DNA of 64,000 nucleotides from Clostridia bacterium (GCA_017613735.1 JAGADF010000016.1:62001-126000); one strand, 5' to 3'. Shown: positions 7,686 to 16,096, counted from the first letter of the stretch. The notes: a model not told the origin generated them from the letters alone. Program-made: numbers and translations.

Positions 7686-8318
7686 TTATTCAATAGGTTT
7701 TGAATTTGCATAAATCTCGTGCATTTTTTCATCGCTGTAATGTAAATCTAAAAATTCCTCAAGTTGATTTTTTGGTGCAATTCCGTCATTTCGTCTATTC
7801 ATTCTTACGGCGGCGGAGGCAGATAGCGCGGCATCAAAAATGAAAAAAATAATAAAAGCCCATAGCAGCACTTTATCAAAAGGTATTGAAATATGCGTAA
7901 AACAGAAATTAAGAAACGGGAGCATTAGCTTTACCCACGCCATTCCGAGAAACCCCCAGAACAAAGAGTATATAAGGCATACTCTTCCGTTTATGTTAAG
8001 CGGAAGATGGCTGTAATCCCACGCAACGGAGCCGAAGCAGATTTCCTGACCGAGCGAGCAGATGTATTCGACAACCGTACCGCTCACAAAAGATAACAAA
8101 AATATTTCCCACATCGGTTTGTTCTGAAAATGAATAAGCAGCAGCGTCAGCAATACTGCGCCCATACCGTAGGCAACGCTCAGATGACCTAACACAAGAG
8201 ATTTCCTGCTTTCTATGAATCCGTTTTTTATAAGACACCATAGCGTTTCAATGCCGTATCCCGAATAACAGCCCATAATAAAAATCCAGATATACTGATA
8301 AAAGTTAAATTCTATCAT
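7686..8318 (-). CDS. CmpB-type putative membrane permease
   Basis: The 210-residue protein has about five hydrophobic helices and the sequence style of the 'putative ABC-transporter type IV' (CmpB) family of Firmicutes: GCYSGYGIETLWC near the N terminus and a central FVSGTVVEYICSL. The function of the family is not established. The start is ATG 8318, preceded by AAAGGAGGAGCGAC. A longer frame to 8375 has no ribosome binding site. It is divergent from the first TetR gene and may be controlled by it. It is more AT-rich than the core genes. Confidence 0.7.
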   Translation of the reverse strand: MIEFNFYQYIWIFIMGCYSGYGIETLWCLIKNGFIESRKSLVLGHLSVAYGMGAVLLTLLLIHFQNKPMWEIFLLSFVSGTVVEYICSLGQEICFGSVAWDYSHLPLNINGRVCLIYSLFWGFLGMAWVKLMLPFLNFCFTHISIPFDKVLLWAFIIFFIFDAALSASAAVRMNRRNDGIAPKNQLEEFLDLHYSDEKMHEIYANSKPIE

Positions 8319-8500
8319 GTCGCTCCTCCTTTGCTTTTTCGTAATAATTGTAATTAATTCCGAATGACGCTTCACTAATCAAGTTGACACCACTGTAAAA
8401 ACTTTTATCAATAAAGGCACATTGTTGAATTTATCAAATCAATAACTTTGCTTATTTCAAATAATCATTAAATATGTTAAAATTGCTATGAGGTGATAGT

Positions 8501-9064
8501 ATGTCAAATACAACAAAAAATGCGCTTGCACAGTCACTCAAAGAGATACTGCTTAAAAAGCCGCTTGACAAAGTGACTATCACGGATATTACTAATAACT
8601 GCGGTGTAAACCGAATGACCTTCTATTATCACTTTCAGGATATTTATGATTTGGTTGAATGGACCTGCGTAGCAGAGGCTGAAAAAGCACTTGCCGGTAA
8701 GAAAAACTATGACAATTGGCAGGAGGGCTTTTATAATTTATTTCTGCTTATGATTGAAAACAAACCGTTTGTTACCAACGTATACCATTCCATGAGCCGA
8801 GAGCATATTGATATGTATATCCGTCGTTTAACGGAGGCGTTATTTATAGAAGTAATAAACGAGCTCTGCAAGGATTCACCGCTTTCGGATAAGGATAAAG
8901 AATTTATTGCCTCCTTTTACATTTATGCATTTTCCGGAATCGTTCTGGATTGGATTGAACATAATATGAAGGAAAACCCGAAGGATATTATTCACAGGCT
9001 TTCAATCATTACGGAAGGAAATATGGCGGACGCCATAAAACGTTTTTCTAATCAAAGCAAATAG
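8501..9064 (+). CDS. TetR/AcrR-family repressor (first of two paralogues)
   Basis: The 187-residue protein has an N-terminal helix-turn-helix, with VTITDITNNCGVNRMTFYYHF as the recognition region at residues 26-46, and the C-terminal domain type found in DhaS-like TetR proteins. It resembles the regulator at 9732 along its whole length (EKPLDK-type start, FYYHFxDI, PFVTNVY/AFIINIY, GNM/GTFSHA end), so the pair arose by duplication or co-acquisition. Its 120-bp upstream region is shared with the divergent CmpB gene. The ligand is unknown. Confidence 0.88.
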   Translation: MSNTTKNALAQSLKEILLKKPLDKVTITDITNNCGVNRMTFYYHFQDIYDLVEWTCVAEAEKALAGKKNYDNWQEGFYNLFLLMIENKPFVTNVYHSMSREHIDMYIRRLTEALFIEVINELCKDSPLSDKDKEFIASFYIYAFSGIVLDWIEHNMKENPKDIIHRLSIITEGNMADAIKRFSNQSK

Positions 9065-9289
9065 ACCGACAAAATTTTTATCACACTAGTCAGTTTGATT
9101 ATAGATTTTCCAAGAAATCTTTGTATTATTGAGTCAGAGGAATTAAATCCTTTCATCATAAGGTAGCCTGCAAGATTTTCTCCTCTGGATAAATGCGTGG
9201 TCATCTCTCTTCTCAGCTATGCAGAACATTACAAACGAGTTTCATCAATGCAGGCTGCCGCTTTTCATCCCATAACAAAGGAGTATATT

Positions 9290-9472
9290 ATGAAAAGACT
9301 TCATATTCTGCCAATTGCGGTAACAGAAAATTCCGACAAATTGGCATTGATAAAATTTGCTGTTTATAATATCAGACAAATGAGAAAAAGCGGAATGGAT
9401 GACGACAAGATTTCACTAATACTAACCGAACAGTTTGAATTCTCCGATTCCTTGGTTGAACAATTATTATAA
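9290..9472 (+). CDS. Small protein of unknown function (60 aa)
   Basis: A 60-residue reading frame starts at ATG 9290 behind AAAGGAGTATATT, a strong ribosome binding site. An in-frame extension to 9197 lacks one. The sequence is helical and charged (IRQMRKSGMDDDKISLILTEQF) with no membrane segment or recognised motif. It could be a regulator fragment or a genuine small protein. The preceding 225 bases contain nothing recognisable. Confidence 0.4.
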   Translation: MKRLHILPIAVTENSDKLALIKFAVYNIRQMRKSGMDDDKISLILTEQFEFSDSLVEQLL

Positions 9473-9531
9473 GCACATATCACAGAAATTATGATTTAAG
9501 CAATACACCCCCAATGATAAATTTCTTATAG

Positions 9532-9708
9532 GTAATTGCGAAACTCGCGGTGCTCGTTTGCAATCATGAACCAAAACAAAGAAGAATTCGTGCAGAGCAC
9601 GAATTCTGGAATGAAAAATGGATAACCGGACATTGTAGGCGCACTTTAAGAAGCTATAGGCTTTACGAAGGTGGTAAGTCCTATGCTATTGGTGTTATGA
9701 TGGTATAA
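9532..9708 (+). other. Possible coding relic with an 11-bp-arm palindrome inside
   Basis: A 58-codon open frame without a start (it follows a stop) reads like protein, for example WNEKWITGHCRRTLRSY and LYEGGKSYAIG, but I do not recognise it. Within it, 9583-9593 and 9597-9607 form a perfect palindrome (AGAATTCGTGC-AGA-GCACGAATTCT). It may be the tail of a lost gene. Confidence 0.2.
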
Positions 9709-9731
9709 AATAAGCAAAGGGGAAAAGGAGT

Positions 9732-10304
9732 ATGAGCAAAACAACTACAAAGCTTGCTATCGCATTTGCTTTTAAGGAATTGTTATTAGAGAAGCCGCTG
9801 GATAAAATAACAGTGAATGATATTACCGAAAAGTGTGAGATGAACCGTCAGACATTTTATTATCATTTTCATGATATTTTAGAACTCACTGAATGGATCT
9901 GTGAGGAAGATGCAGAGCGGGCATTAAAGGAAAATAGAACTTATGATACCTGGCGGGAAGGATTTCTGTCTATCTTTGACATGATAAAGAAAGATAAAGC
10001 TTTCATTATAAACATTTATCGTAATGTTCCTAAGGACTACCTATACCGATATTTGTACAGGGTTACATATCAGCTTCTATACGGTGTGATAGAAGAAGCA
10101 GCAGAAGGAATGATTGTCAGAGAAGAGGACAAGGTCTTTATTGCAAATTTTTACAAGTATGGGTTTGTGGGTCTTGTAGTGGAATGGATTGAAGGTGGAA
10201 TGAAGGAAGACCCAAAAGTGATTATAGAAAGACTAAATTCCCTGATTCAGGGTACATTTTCCCATGCACTGAATAATGCCAAGTTAAACAAAAAAGAGCT
10301 TTAA
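9732..10304 (+). CDS. TetR/AcrR-family repressor next to oleate hydratase
   Basis: The 190-residue protein has the helix-turn-helix ITEKCEMNRQTFYYHFHDI and the same C-terminal domain as the regulator at 8501. The start follows GGGGAAAAGGAGT. It is directly upstream of the oleate hydratase gene, separated by two terminators and an ACCTAAA/TTTAGGT inverted repeat that may be its operator. TetR proteins beside fatty-acid-modifying enzymes usually sense fatty acids or acyl-CoA. That role here is inferred from position. Confidence 0.88.
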   Translation: MSKTTTKLAIAFAFKELLLEKPLDKITVNDITEKCEMNRQTFYYHFHDILELTEWICEEDAERALKENRTYDTWREGFLSIFDMIKKDKAFIINIYRNVPKDYLYRYLYRVTYQLLYGVIEEAAEGMIVREEDKVFIANFYKYGFVGLVVEWIEGGMKEDPKVIIERLNSLIQGTFSHALNNAKLNKKEL

Positions 10305-10317
10305 AATTATAAATCAT

Positions 10318-10352
10318 AATACGACAAACAATGCATTTTGTCGTATTTTAAA
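10318..10352 (+). terminator. Terminator after the second TetR gene
   Basis: AATACGACAAA pairs with TTTGTCGTATT and is followed by TT. It is the first of two terminators in series. Confidence 0.7.
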
Positions 10353-10360
10353 TCAATGAA

Positions 10361-10397
10361 AAGAGACTGTCGTGAAATATGACAGTCCTTTGTTTTT
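10361..10397 (+). terminator. Second, tandem terminator
   Basis: AAAGAGACTGTC and GACAGTCCTTT pair with a single mismatch and are followed by GTTTTT. Double termination isolates the oleate hydratase gene from its upstream regulator. Confidence 0.7.
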
Positions 10398-10453
10398 GCT
10401 CATTTACATTCTTCTTTTTTGTCAATATACTAAGCACATAGAAACTACTAACG

Positions 10454-10474
10454 ACCTAAATAAAGAGTTTAGGT
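10454..10474. promoter_or_regulatory. Candidate TetR operator of the oleate hydratase gene
   Basis: ACCTAAA-N7-TTTAGGT is a perfect 21-bp inverted repeat, 30 bp before the oleate hydratase start, in the expected promoter-leader position. Confidence 0.5.
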
Positions 10475-10504
10475 TATAGAAACAAAGAAAAGGAGTGTGT
10501 TTTT

Positions 10505-12298
10505 ATGTATTATTCAGCAGGAACTTATGAAGCATTTGCAAAACCGGAGAAACCAGAAGGAGCTGACAGAAAATCGGCGTATATTATCGGAACAGGACTT
10601 GCAGGACTTTCCGCTGCATTTTATCTGGTTAGAGACGGACATGTAAAAGGAGAGAGGATTCATCTCCTTGAAAAGCTTGATCTTGCAGGCGGTAGCTGTG
10701 ATGGTAGAAAGGATGTTAGTAAGGGCTTTTACATGAGAGGTGGTAGAGAGATGGATAACCATTTCGAATGTATGTGGGATATGTTCCGTGATGTTCCATC
10801 TATTGAGACTCCTGGTATTTCCGTACTTGACGAGTATTACTGGTTAAACAAGCATGATCCAAACTACTCTCTCTGTCGAGCATCAGAGAAGTGTGGACAG
10901 GATGCACATACGGATAAGAAATTTGCTCTTGATAAGGAATCCGCAATGGCACTTTCCAAGTTATTCATGACACCGGAAAAGGACCTTGAAGATAAGAAAA
11001 TCAGCGAAGTTCTTCCTGATTCCTTCTGGGACACAAATTTCTGGCTTTACTGGCAGACAATGTTTGCTTTCCAGAGATGGTCATCTGCTCTTGAGATGAA
11101 GAGATATTTGTGCAGATACTGTCATCATATTGATGGATTACCTGATTTTACAGCTCTTCGATTCACAAAATATAATCAGTATGAGAGCATGATTTTACCT
11201 CTTGTAAAATATCTCGAAAGTCACGGCGTAACTGTAGAGTTTGGAATGGATGTAAAAAATGTTGTCATTAAGGACGAAAATGGAAAGAAGGTTGCAACTC
11301 AGATTGTATATGAGAAGGATGGAAAGACAGATACTATCGATCTTGTTGAGGATGATCTGGTGTTCATAACAAACGGTTGCTGTACTGATACCTCTTGCTA
11401 TGGTGATCAGAATACTGCACCGGATCTTAGCAATATCAAGAACGGCGAAGGTGAATCATGGGATTTGTGGAAAAACATAGCTGCACAGGCTAAGAACGGT
11501 GAGTATGGTAATCCGGAGAAATTCTGTAGTGACGTTGAAGCGACGAACTGGATGAGTGCAACAGTTGAAACTTCAGACGAAGAAATTATTCAGAAGATCA
11601 TTGGTGTGTGCAAGAGAGATCCAAGAGAAGGAAAAGTTACAACCGGGGGTATTGTTACAGTAAAGGACAGCACAGATAACTGGTATCTTTCATGGACAAT
11701 TAATCGTCAGCCACAGTTCAAGGCACAGGATAAAAATACGGTTCTTATTTGGGTATATTCACTTTCTACCAACAAAGAAGGTAATTATGTAAAGAAGGCT
11801 ATGCGTGATTGTACCGGAGAAGAGGTATGCCGTGAGTGGCTGTACCATATTGGAGTTCCAACAGATAAGATCGATGACTGGGCAAAGAATCGTTGTAATA
11901 CAACAACCTGTTTCATGCCATATATTAACGCATTCTTCCAGCCTAGAAAGGAAGAGGACAGACCACTGGTAGTTCCTAAGGGAGCTGTAAACTTTGCATT
12001 TGTTGGTCAGTTCGCAGAAACTCCAAGAGATACCATTTTTACAACAGAGTACTCTATCAGAACCGGTATGGAAGCGGTATATACACTTCTTAACGTTGAC
12101 AGAGGTGTTCCGGAGGTTTGGGGTTCCAAGTATGACGTAAGAGAATTACTTCGTGCTGCATATTATGCAATTGATAAGAAAACCCTTGATGAACTTCCGA
12201 TGACTTTCAAAGAAAAGATTCTATTAAAGAAAGTACTTGAGGCTGTAGAAGGAACCGATGTAGAAATTCTACTTAGAGAAAGTGGATTAATTAAGTAA
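10505..12298 (+). CDS. ohyA: Oleate hydratase (myosin-cross-reactive-antigen family)
   Basis: This FAD-dependent enzyme hydrates the cis-9 double bond of unsaturated fatty acids (oleate to 10-hydroxystearate) at the membrane, a detoxification common in gut bacteria. The 597-residue product shows the dinucleotide motif GTGLAGLSAAF (residues 29-39), HLLEKLDLAGGS, and RGGREMDNHFECMWD, which holds the conserved acidic residue of the active site. TEYSIRTGMEAVY closes the FAD site. Length is normal. Codon choice (many AGA, GGA and CCA codons) differs from the GGC/CGC-rich core genes, which fits acquisition with the island. The start follows AAAGGAGTGTGTTTTT. Confidence 0.95.
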   Translation: MYYSAGTYEAFAKPEKPEGADRKSAYIIGTGLAGLSAAFYLVRDGHVKGERIHLLEKLDLAGGSCDGRKDVSKGFYMRGGREMDNHFECMWDMFRDVPSIETPGISVLDEYYWLNKHDPNYSLCRASEKCGQDAHTDKKFALDKESAMALSKLFMTPEKDLEDKKISEVLPDSFWDTNFWLYWQTMFAFQRWSSALEMKRYLCRYCHHIDGLPDFTALRFTKYNQYESMILPLVKYLESHGVTVEFGMDVKNVVIKDENGKKVATQIVYEKDGKTDTIDLVEDDLVFITNGCCTDTSCYGDQNTAPDLSNIKNGEGESWDLWKNIAAQAKNGEYGNPEKFCSDVEATNWMSATVETSDEEIIQKIIGVCKRDPREGKVTTGGIVTVKDSTDNWYLSWTINRQPQFKAQDKNTVLIWVYSLSTNKEGNYVKKAMRDCTGEEVCREWLYHIGVPTDKIDDWAKNRCNTTTCFMPYINAFFQPRKEEDRPLVVPKGAVNFAFVGQFAETPRDTIFTTEYSIRTGMEAVYTLLNVDRGVPEVWGSKYDVRELLRAAYYAIDKKTLDELPMTFKEKILLKKVLEAVEGTDVEILLRESGLIK

Positions 12299-12321
12299 GA
12301 TAATTAGCAAGTAATATACAA

Positions 12322-12355
12322 AGCTGCCGTATCACCTAAAGTTGATGCGGCAGCT
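12322..12355 (+). terminator. Hairpin after oleate hydratase, without its T-run
   Basis: AGCTGCCG-T-ATCA and TGAT-G-CGGCAGCT form a strong stem-loop 24 nt after the stop, but the next bases are ATTGCTAATTT. The break in the normal terminator layout suggests a rearrangement junction here. The following 80 bases read as the end of an unidentified gene. Confidence 0.5.
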
Positions 12356-12435
12356 ATTGCTAATTTGTCAGGAAAGCTCACTCAAATTACCGGCGAAAGA
12401 ATAACTAAAGAAATATTAAAGAAATTTTTGAGAAG

Positions 12436-12687
12436 TTGAACACTGGTGGTATTACTATAGAAAAGGCCAATGGTAACACGGCACGGGCGCTTGAACACCA
12501 AACGGATAAATATTATGCTTCGCTCAATCTGGCGCTTGATATGTCAGAGGAAGGAAAGGCGTTAATTGTTGCACCGGATGATATTTTAGGAATGAAAACC
12601 TTAACAAAGGATGTTGAAAAATTAAAAACTCTCTATACAGCCGGCTACTGCGACGCAGCTAAAATTAAAGATTTTGTTAAACAATAA
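12436..12687 (+). pseudogene. C-terminal remnant of a patatin-like phospholipase
   Basis: The frame encodes about 83 residues ending KALIVAPDDILGMKTLTKDVEKLKTLYTAGYCDA..., which resembles the C-terminal segment of bacterial patatin-like lipid hydrolases of the YjjU type. The catalytic Gly-x-Ser-x-Gly domain is absent and the only start codon is an unsupported TTG. It is probably a leftover from deletion or insertion. Confidence 0.55.
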
Positions 12688-12714
12688 AAGCCTTCTTAGA
12701 CGGCTTTTATTGTT
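12680..12714 (+). terminator. Terminator of the patatin remnant
   Basis: AACAATAAAAGCC and GGCTTTTATTGTT form a perfect 13-bp stem with a 9-nt loop. The T-rich 3' arm gives the usual termination signal. Confidence 0.7.
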
Positions 12715-12742
12715 TAGCATTATTCCGGTTTTGATAAGTTTT

Positions 12743-12757
12743 CTTACAAACTGTAAG
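12743..12757. promoter_or_regulatory. Operator-like palindrome upstream of the YhgE/Pip gene
   Basis: CTTACAAACTGTAAG is a perfect inverted repeat of the form TTACA-N3-TGTAA. The same form recurs at 12811, over the ribosome binding site. Confidence 0.5.
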
Positions 12758-12796
12758 ACTTGCTTAATGACTTTTTGATAATCATGCACTACAATC

Positions 12797-12823
12797 TGTA
12801 AAAACCAATTTTACAACTTGTAA
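12797..12823. promoter_or_regulatory. Overlapping palindromes over the YhgE/Pip ribosome binding site
   Basis: TGTAAAA-ACCAA-TTTTACA (12797-12815) overlaps TTACAACTTGTAA (12811-12823), and the last bases lead straight into AAAGGAG. A repressor bound here would block both transcription and ribosome access. The two TetR proteins of the island are candidates. Confidence 0.5.
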
Positions 12824-12836
12824 AGGAGCGAACGTG

Positions 12837-15395
12837 ATGTCAAAAATCAAAAATTCATGGATTGTGAAAGCAGCCATTATCATCGGCGTACTCGTTATAC
12901 CGCTGATGTATACCTATTTTTATCTCGGCGCTTTCTGGGATCCCTATGCAAGGCTTGACGAGGTGCCCGTTGCCGTTGTCAACCTTGACAGCGGCGCAGA
13001 GATTAACGGCGAAGAGCGAAATCTCGGCGAAGAAATCTGCGACAATCTGAAAGAGGACGGCAGCGTTAAGTTTATTTTTACCGATGAAGATGATGCCGAG
13101 CAGGGCGTTATGGAGGATAAATATTATGCCTCTATTACGATACCGCAGGATTTTTCATATAACGCATCCACGGCTTCCGAAAACACGGAAAAGCTACACA
13201 GCGCTATCGTGTATTCGGCAAATCAAAAGAAAAACTATCTGGCGGCGCAAATACTCGAAAACGCTATGCCAACTATCAAACAGACGGTTAATTCAAATAT
13301 TGATAAGGAAATCATTACAACGCTGTGTGAAAAGTTAGAGAGCGTACCTGATTCCATGGGCGAATTACAGGAAGGCTTTGAACAGCTTTCAGACGGCTCT
13401 GCCGCGCTCTATGACGGTACGGAAGAACTGACGGACGGCGCAGACAGATTGGCAAACGGTTCCTCACAGCTTTACGACGGCAGCAAGCAGGTCGCTTCGG
13501 GCTCCAATGAACTTGCAACGGGAATTGCTACGCTGAAAGACGGAACCAATACGCTGAACTCTTCCATGCCCACCCTGACAAACGGCGTGCAGGCGCTTAC
13601 TGACGGTGCGTCTGATTTGAAGAGCGGCACCAAAACACTGAACAGTAAAGTTCCCGCTTTAACCTCCGGCATTACCGCCCTTGACAACGGTGCGACGCAG
13701 TTAGACGAAGGACTCAGCACGCTCACGGATAATAATGCGGCATTGACGGGCGGTGCCTCTCAGCTCAGCAGCGGCGCTTCCTCTCTGCAAAGCGGATTGA
13801 AGGATTATACCGCAGGCGTATCGAGCGCATACGACGGTGCCGCTTCCCTTGAAAGCGGTGTGAAACAGTACACGGCAGGCGTCAGCACTGCTGCCGACGG
13901 CGCAAAAACACTTTCCTCAGGCGTCAACCAACTCTCGCAGGGGATTACCTCCTTTGGCGAATATTATACCAATGCTTATAACGCGCTGAAAGCCTATCAG
14001 GCAACGGGCAATGAGCAATACCTGACCGCCGCCGTCAACGGCTTTGAACAGCTTTCGGGAAGTGTTACCACATTGGATACAACGGCACAGTATATTGCCA
14101 CCAAGACAAAGGAATTAAGCGGCGGTCTATCTGCCATAGATGAAAACAGCGCTACGCTGAATAATGGTGCATCAAGTCTGAAAACCGGACTGGAAACGTT
14201 ATCCTCAAAAAATACTGCCTTAAACAGCGGTGCTTCTACGCTTGCAAGCGGTGCCAGCACGCTTAACAGCGGCATTAAAACATATACCGATGGTGTCACC
14301 TCTGCGGCTGGCGGTGCTTCTCAATTAAAGGACGGAACAAACACGCTTGCCGCGAGCGCACCAGCTCTTGCAGACGGTGTGAAAGCGCTTGACGACGGCG
14401 CCGGTGCTTTGAGCAGCGGACTGAACACGCTTAACGCCAAGGTTCCTGCGCTTTCTGACGGCGTATCCTCGCTGAATAACGGTGCAGGTAAACTCCTGAC
14501 CGGCGCCAATCAACTGTCCGGCGGTGCCAATAGTTTGTCAGACGGTGCCAATACGCTGAACAACGGTATTCTTACGCTGCAAACCGGCACATACGAACTC
14601 AGCGACGGCGCTATGCGTCTTAAGGACGGTATTAACACGGCAAAGGAAGGCGTGGACGAATCCGTTGAGGATACCAACGAGCAACTCAAAGCGCTTGACG
14701 GACTGGCGGAGTATTCCGAAGAGCCTGTATCTACTGAAACGACATTTGTTGAACCCGTAGAAAACTACGGCTCCGCTTTTGCGCCGTACTTTATGGGACT
14801 TTCACTGTGGGTTGGCGGTCTGATGATTTACTTCGGCATTTATCTTGATTATAACCGCAAGATTAAATCGCTGACCAAGGACTCTAACAGAATTGTTATG
14901 AGAACGATGCTGTTCGGCTTAATCAGTATGGCGCAGGGTGCATTACTTGCCATAGTTATTAAAGATATTTTACATATCACCGTCAACAATCCGGCAATGC
15001 TGTTCGGCGCGTGTATGCTGGTATCGCTGACCTTTATGACAATCATACAGTTCTGCATTATCAATCTCGGCGACGTCGGAAAGTTCGTCTCCCTGCTACT
15101 GCTAATTTTACAGCTCACCTCGTGCGCCGGTACCTTCCCGATAGAAACGCAAAACGGCTTCTTCAGAGCGATTAACAAGGTGCTGCCGATGACGTATTCA
15201 ACGCAATTATTTAAGGAAGCCATCAGCGGAACGCCGTGCGCTAACGCAAGAAACAGTGCTGTCATTCTTGCTCTGTTCTTTGCCGCTTTCCTTGCGCTGA
15301 CCTTAATCCTGAGTCATAACAAGCTGAAAAAAGACCTTGAAAGAATTGATAGGGAAACAAAAAACAGAATTGCCGAAGCAAAAGCAACGGCATAA
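12837..15395 (+). CDS. YhgE/Pip-family membrane protein (ABC-2-like)
   Basis: The 852-residue protein has one N-terminal membrane helix (about residues 10-30), the conserved VPVAVVNLDSGAE segment of YhgE/Pip proteins, a 500-residue extracytoplasmic region built of short repeats with LSDGA/LNSGA-like periodicity (roughly 11 residues), and five C-terminal helices of the ABC-2 permease type. Relatives are phage receptors (Pip) and putative exporters. AAAGGAG precedes ATG 12837, and the GTG just before it is less likely. TTACA-N3-TGTAA palindromes upstream suggest repressor control. Its place behind oleate hydratase suggests a membrane or fatty-acid stress role. Confidence 0.88.
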   Translation: MSKIKNSWIVKAAIIIGVLVIPLMYTYFYLGAFWDPYARLDEVPVAVVNLDSGAEINGEERNLGEEICDNLKEDGSVKFIFTDEDDAEQGVMEDKYYASITIPQDFSYNASTASENTEKLHSAIVYSANQKKNYLAAQILENAMPTIKQTVNSNIDKEIITTLCEKLESVPDSMGELQEGFEQLSDGSAALYDGTEELTDGADRLANGSSQLYDGSKQVASGSNELATGIATLKDGTNTLNSSMPTLTNGVQALTDGASDLKSGTKTLNSKVPALTSGITALDNGATQLDEGLSTLTDNNAALTGGASQLSSGASSLQSGLKDYTAGVSSAYDGAASLESGVKQYTAGVSTAADGAKTLSSGVNQLSQGITSFGEYYTNAYNALKAYQATGNEQYLTAAVNGFEQLSGSVTTLDTTAQYIATKTKELSGGLSAIDENSATLNNGASSLKTGLETLSSKNTALNSGASTLASGASTLNSGIKTYTDGVTSAAGGASQLKDGTNTLAASAPALADGVKALDDGAGALSSGLNTLNAKVPALSDGVSSLNNGAGKLLTGANQLSGGANSLSDGANTLNNGILTLQTGTYELSDGAMRLKDGINTAKEGVDESVEDTNEQLKALDGLAEYSEEPVSTETTFVEPVENYGSAFAPYFMGLSLWVGGLMIYFGIYLDYNRKIKSLTKDSNRIVMRTMLFGLISMAQGALLAIVIKDILHITVNNPAMLFGACMLVSLTFMTIIQFCIINLGDVGKFVSLLLLILQLTSCAGTFPIETQNGFFRAINKVLPMTYSTQLFKEAISGTPCANARNSAVILALFFAAFLALTLILSHNKLKKDLERIDRETKNRIAEAKATA

Positions 15396-15473
15396 ATCGA
15401 TGGGGCAAGGAATGAAAATCATCCATATTCAAATGTTGTATCATTCACGGCATAAAAGAACACCATAAAACCC

Positions 15474-15510
15474 AAAAGCAGCATCGGAATTTCCGATGCT
15501 GCTTTTTTGC
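15474..15510 (+). terminator. Terminator of the YhgE/Pip gene
   Basis: AAAAGCAGCATCGG and CCGATGCTGCTTTT form a 14-bp stem with loop AATTT, followed by further T residues. Confidence 0.85.
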
Positions 15511-15536
15511 TTTAATACGATGATTAATCGGATGAT

Positions 15537-15576
15537 TGGTCAAGAGATTTTACAATGAGTGGTCAATGAGTGGTCA
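15537..15576. repeat. GTGGTCA repeats at the right end of the island
   Basis: TGGTCA starts at 15537 and GAGTGGTCA-type units at 15559 and 15570, with 11-bp spacing. They match the repeats at 6829-6846 at the left end. Between here and the tRNA (15577-15732) there is only a hairpin with arms AAGCCT/AGGCTT and no gene. Confidence 0.55.
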
Positions 15577-15732
15577 AAAGCACTTTTTTGAGCCTATTGT
15601 GTCTAAAATGTGTCTGGCAATAAAAAATCCAAATAGAACAAAAAAGTTAAATAATTGGATTTTATGATAATATAATTTTGCGTTTGCTAAAAAAATAAAA
15701 AGCCTCAAAAGCTCAATGTTTTCAAGGCTTCT

Positions 15733-15809
15733 TGGCGCGCTGTGAGGGACTTGAACCCCCGACCTACTGGTTCGTAGCCAGTCACTCTATCCAGCTGAGC
15801 TAACAGCGC
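15733..15809 (-). tRNA. tRNA-Arg(ACG)
   Basis: An intact cloverleaf is present on the minus strand: acceptor GCGCTGT/ACAGCGC, D-arm GCTC/GAGT, anticodon stem ACTGG/CCAGT with loop CTACGAA (anticodon ACG, read as ICG after TadA editing), T-loop TTCAAGT and encoded CCA. It lies 54 nt from the 5' half of a second, split tRNA-Arg(ACG). It differs from that one in acceptor and anticodon stems, so it is a separate gene that can supply the lost function. Confidence 0.95.
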
Positions 15810-15863
15810 AAATTTTCAAAATATTCAGATGTTAACAGTTTATACACATTGCGCCGTTTTGTT

Positions 15864-15901
15864 TCGTAGCCAAACACTCTATCCAGCTGAGCTACCAGCG
15901 C
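15864..15901 (-). pseudogene. 5' half of the split tRNA-Arg(ACG), right attachment remnant
   Basis: On the minus strand it reads GCGCTGG-TA-GCTCAGCTGGATAGAGT-G-TTTGG-CTACGAA and then diverges, lacking the 3' anticodon stem, T-arm and acceptor. It exactly complements the 3' half at 6669-6710. The core TTCGTAG lies at 15863-15869. Confidence 0.85.
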
Positions 15902-15984
15902 GTATGCACTTTAAGTGCTAAAGTATATTACCACCTTTTATGTGTTTTGTCAACAGAAAATCTTTAGGAACAAAAAATACAGGA

Positions 15985-16064
15985 GCGGCTTGTTTAGCCG
16001 AGCAATGCGTAAGCATTGCGAACGCCAAGGTTCTGTCGCATTTGCGACAGGTTCTTTTATCCAT
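15985..16064. repeat. Palindromic repeat element, copy A
   Basis: It contains GGCT-TGTTT-AGCC, GCAATGC-GTAA-GCATTGC and GTCGCA-TTT-TGCGAC hairpins in order, joined by GAACGCCAAGGTTCT and ending GGTTCTTTTATCCAT. It lies just beyond the terminator of tRNA-Arg(CCT). Copies B and C share the same plan. Confidence 0.75.
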
Positions 16065-16065
16065 A

Positions 16066-16096
16066 AAAAAACACACTGATAATCAGTGTGTTTTTT
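16066..16096 (-). terminator. Terminator of tRNA-Arg(CCT)
   Basis: AAAAAACACACTGA and TCAGTGTGTTTTTT pair around TAA directly after the tRNA 3' end, with a T-run in the leftward direction. Confidence 0.8.

Noticed and set aside
13315..14513. Several minus-strand frames opposite the YhgE/Pip repeats
   Set aside because: Repetitive plus-strand codons create long antisense open frames. There is no start context or homology.
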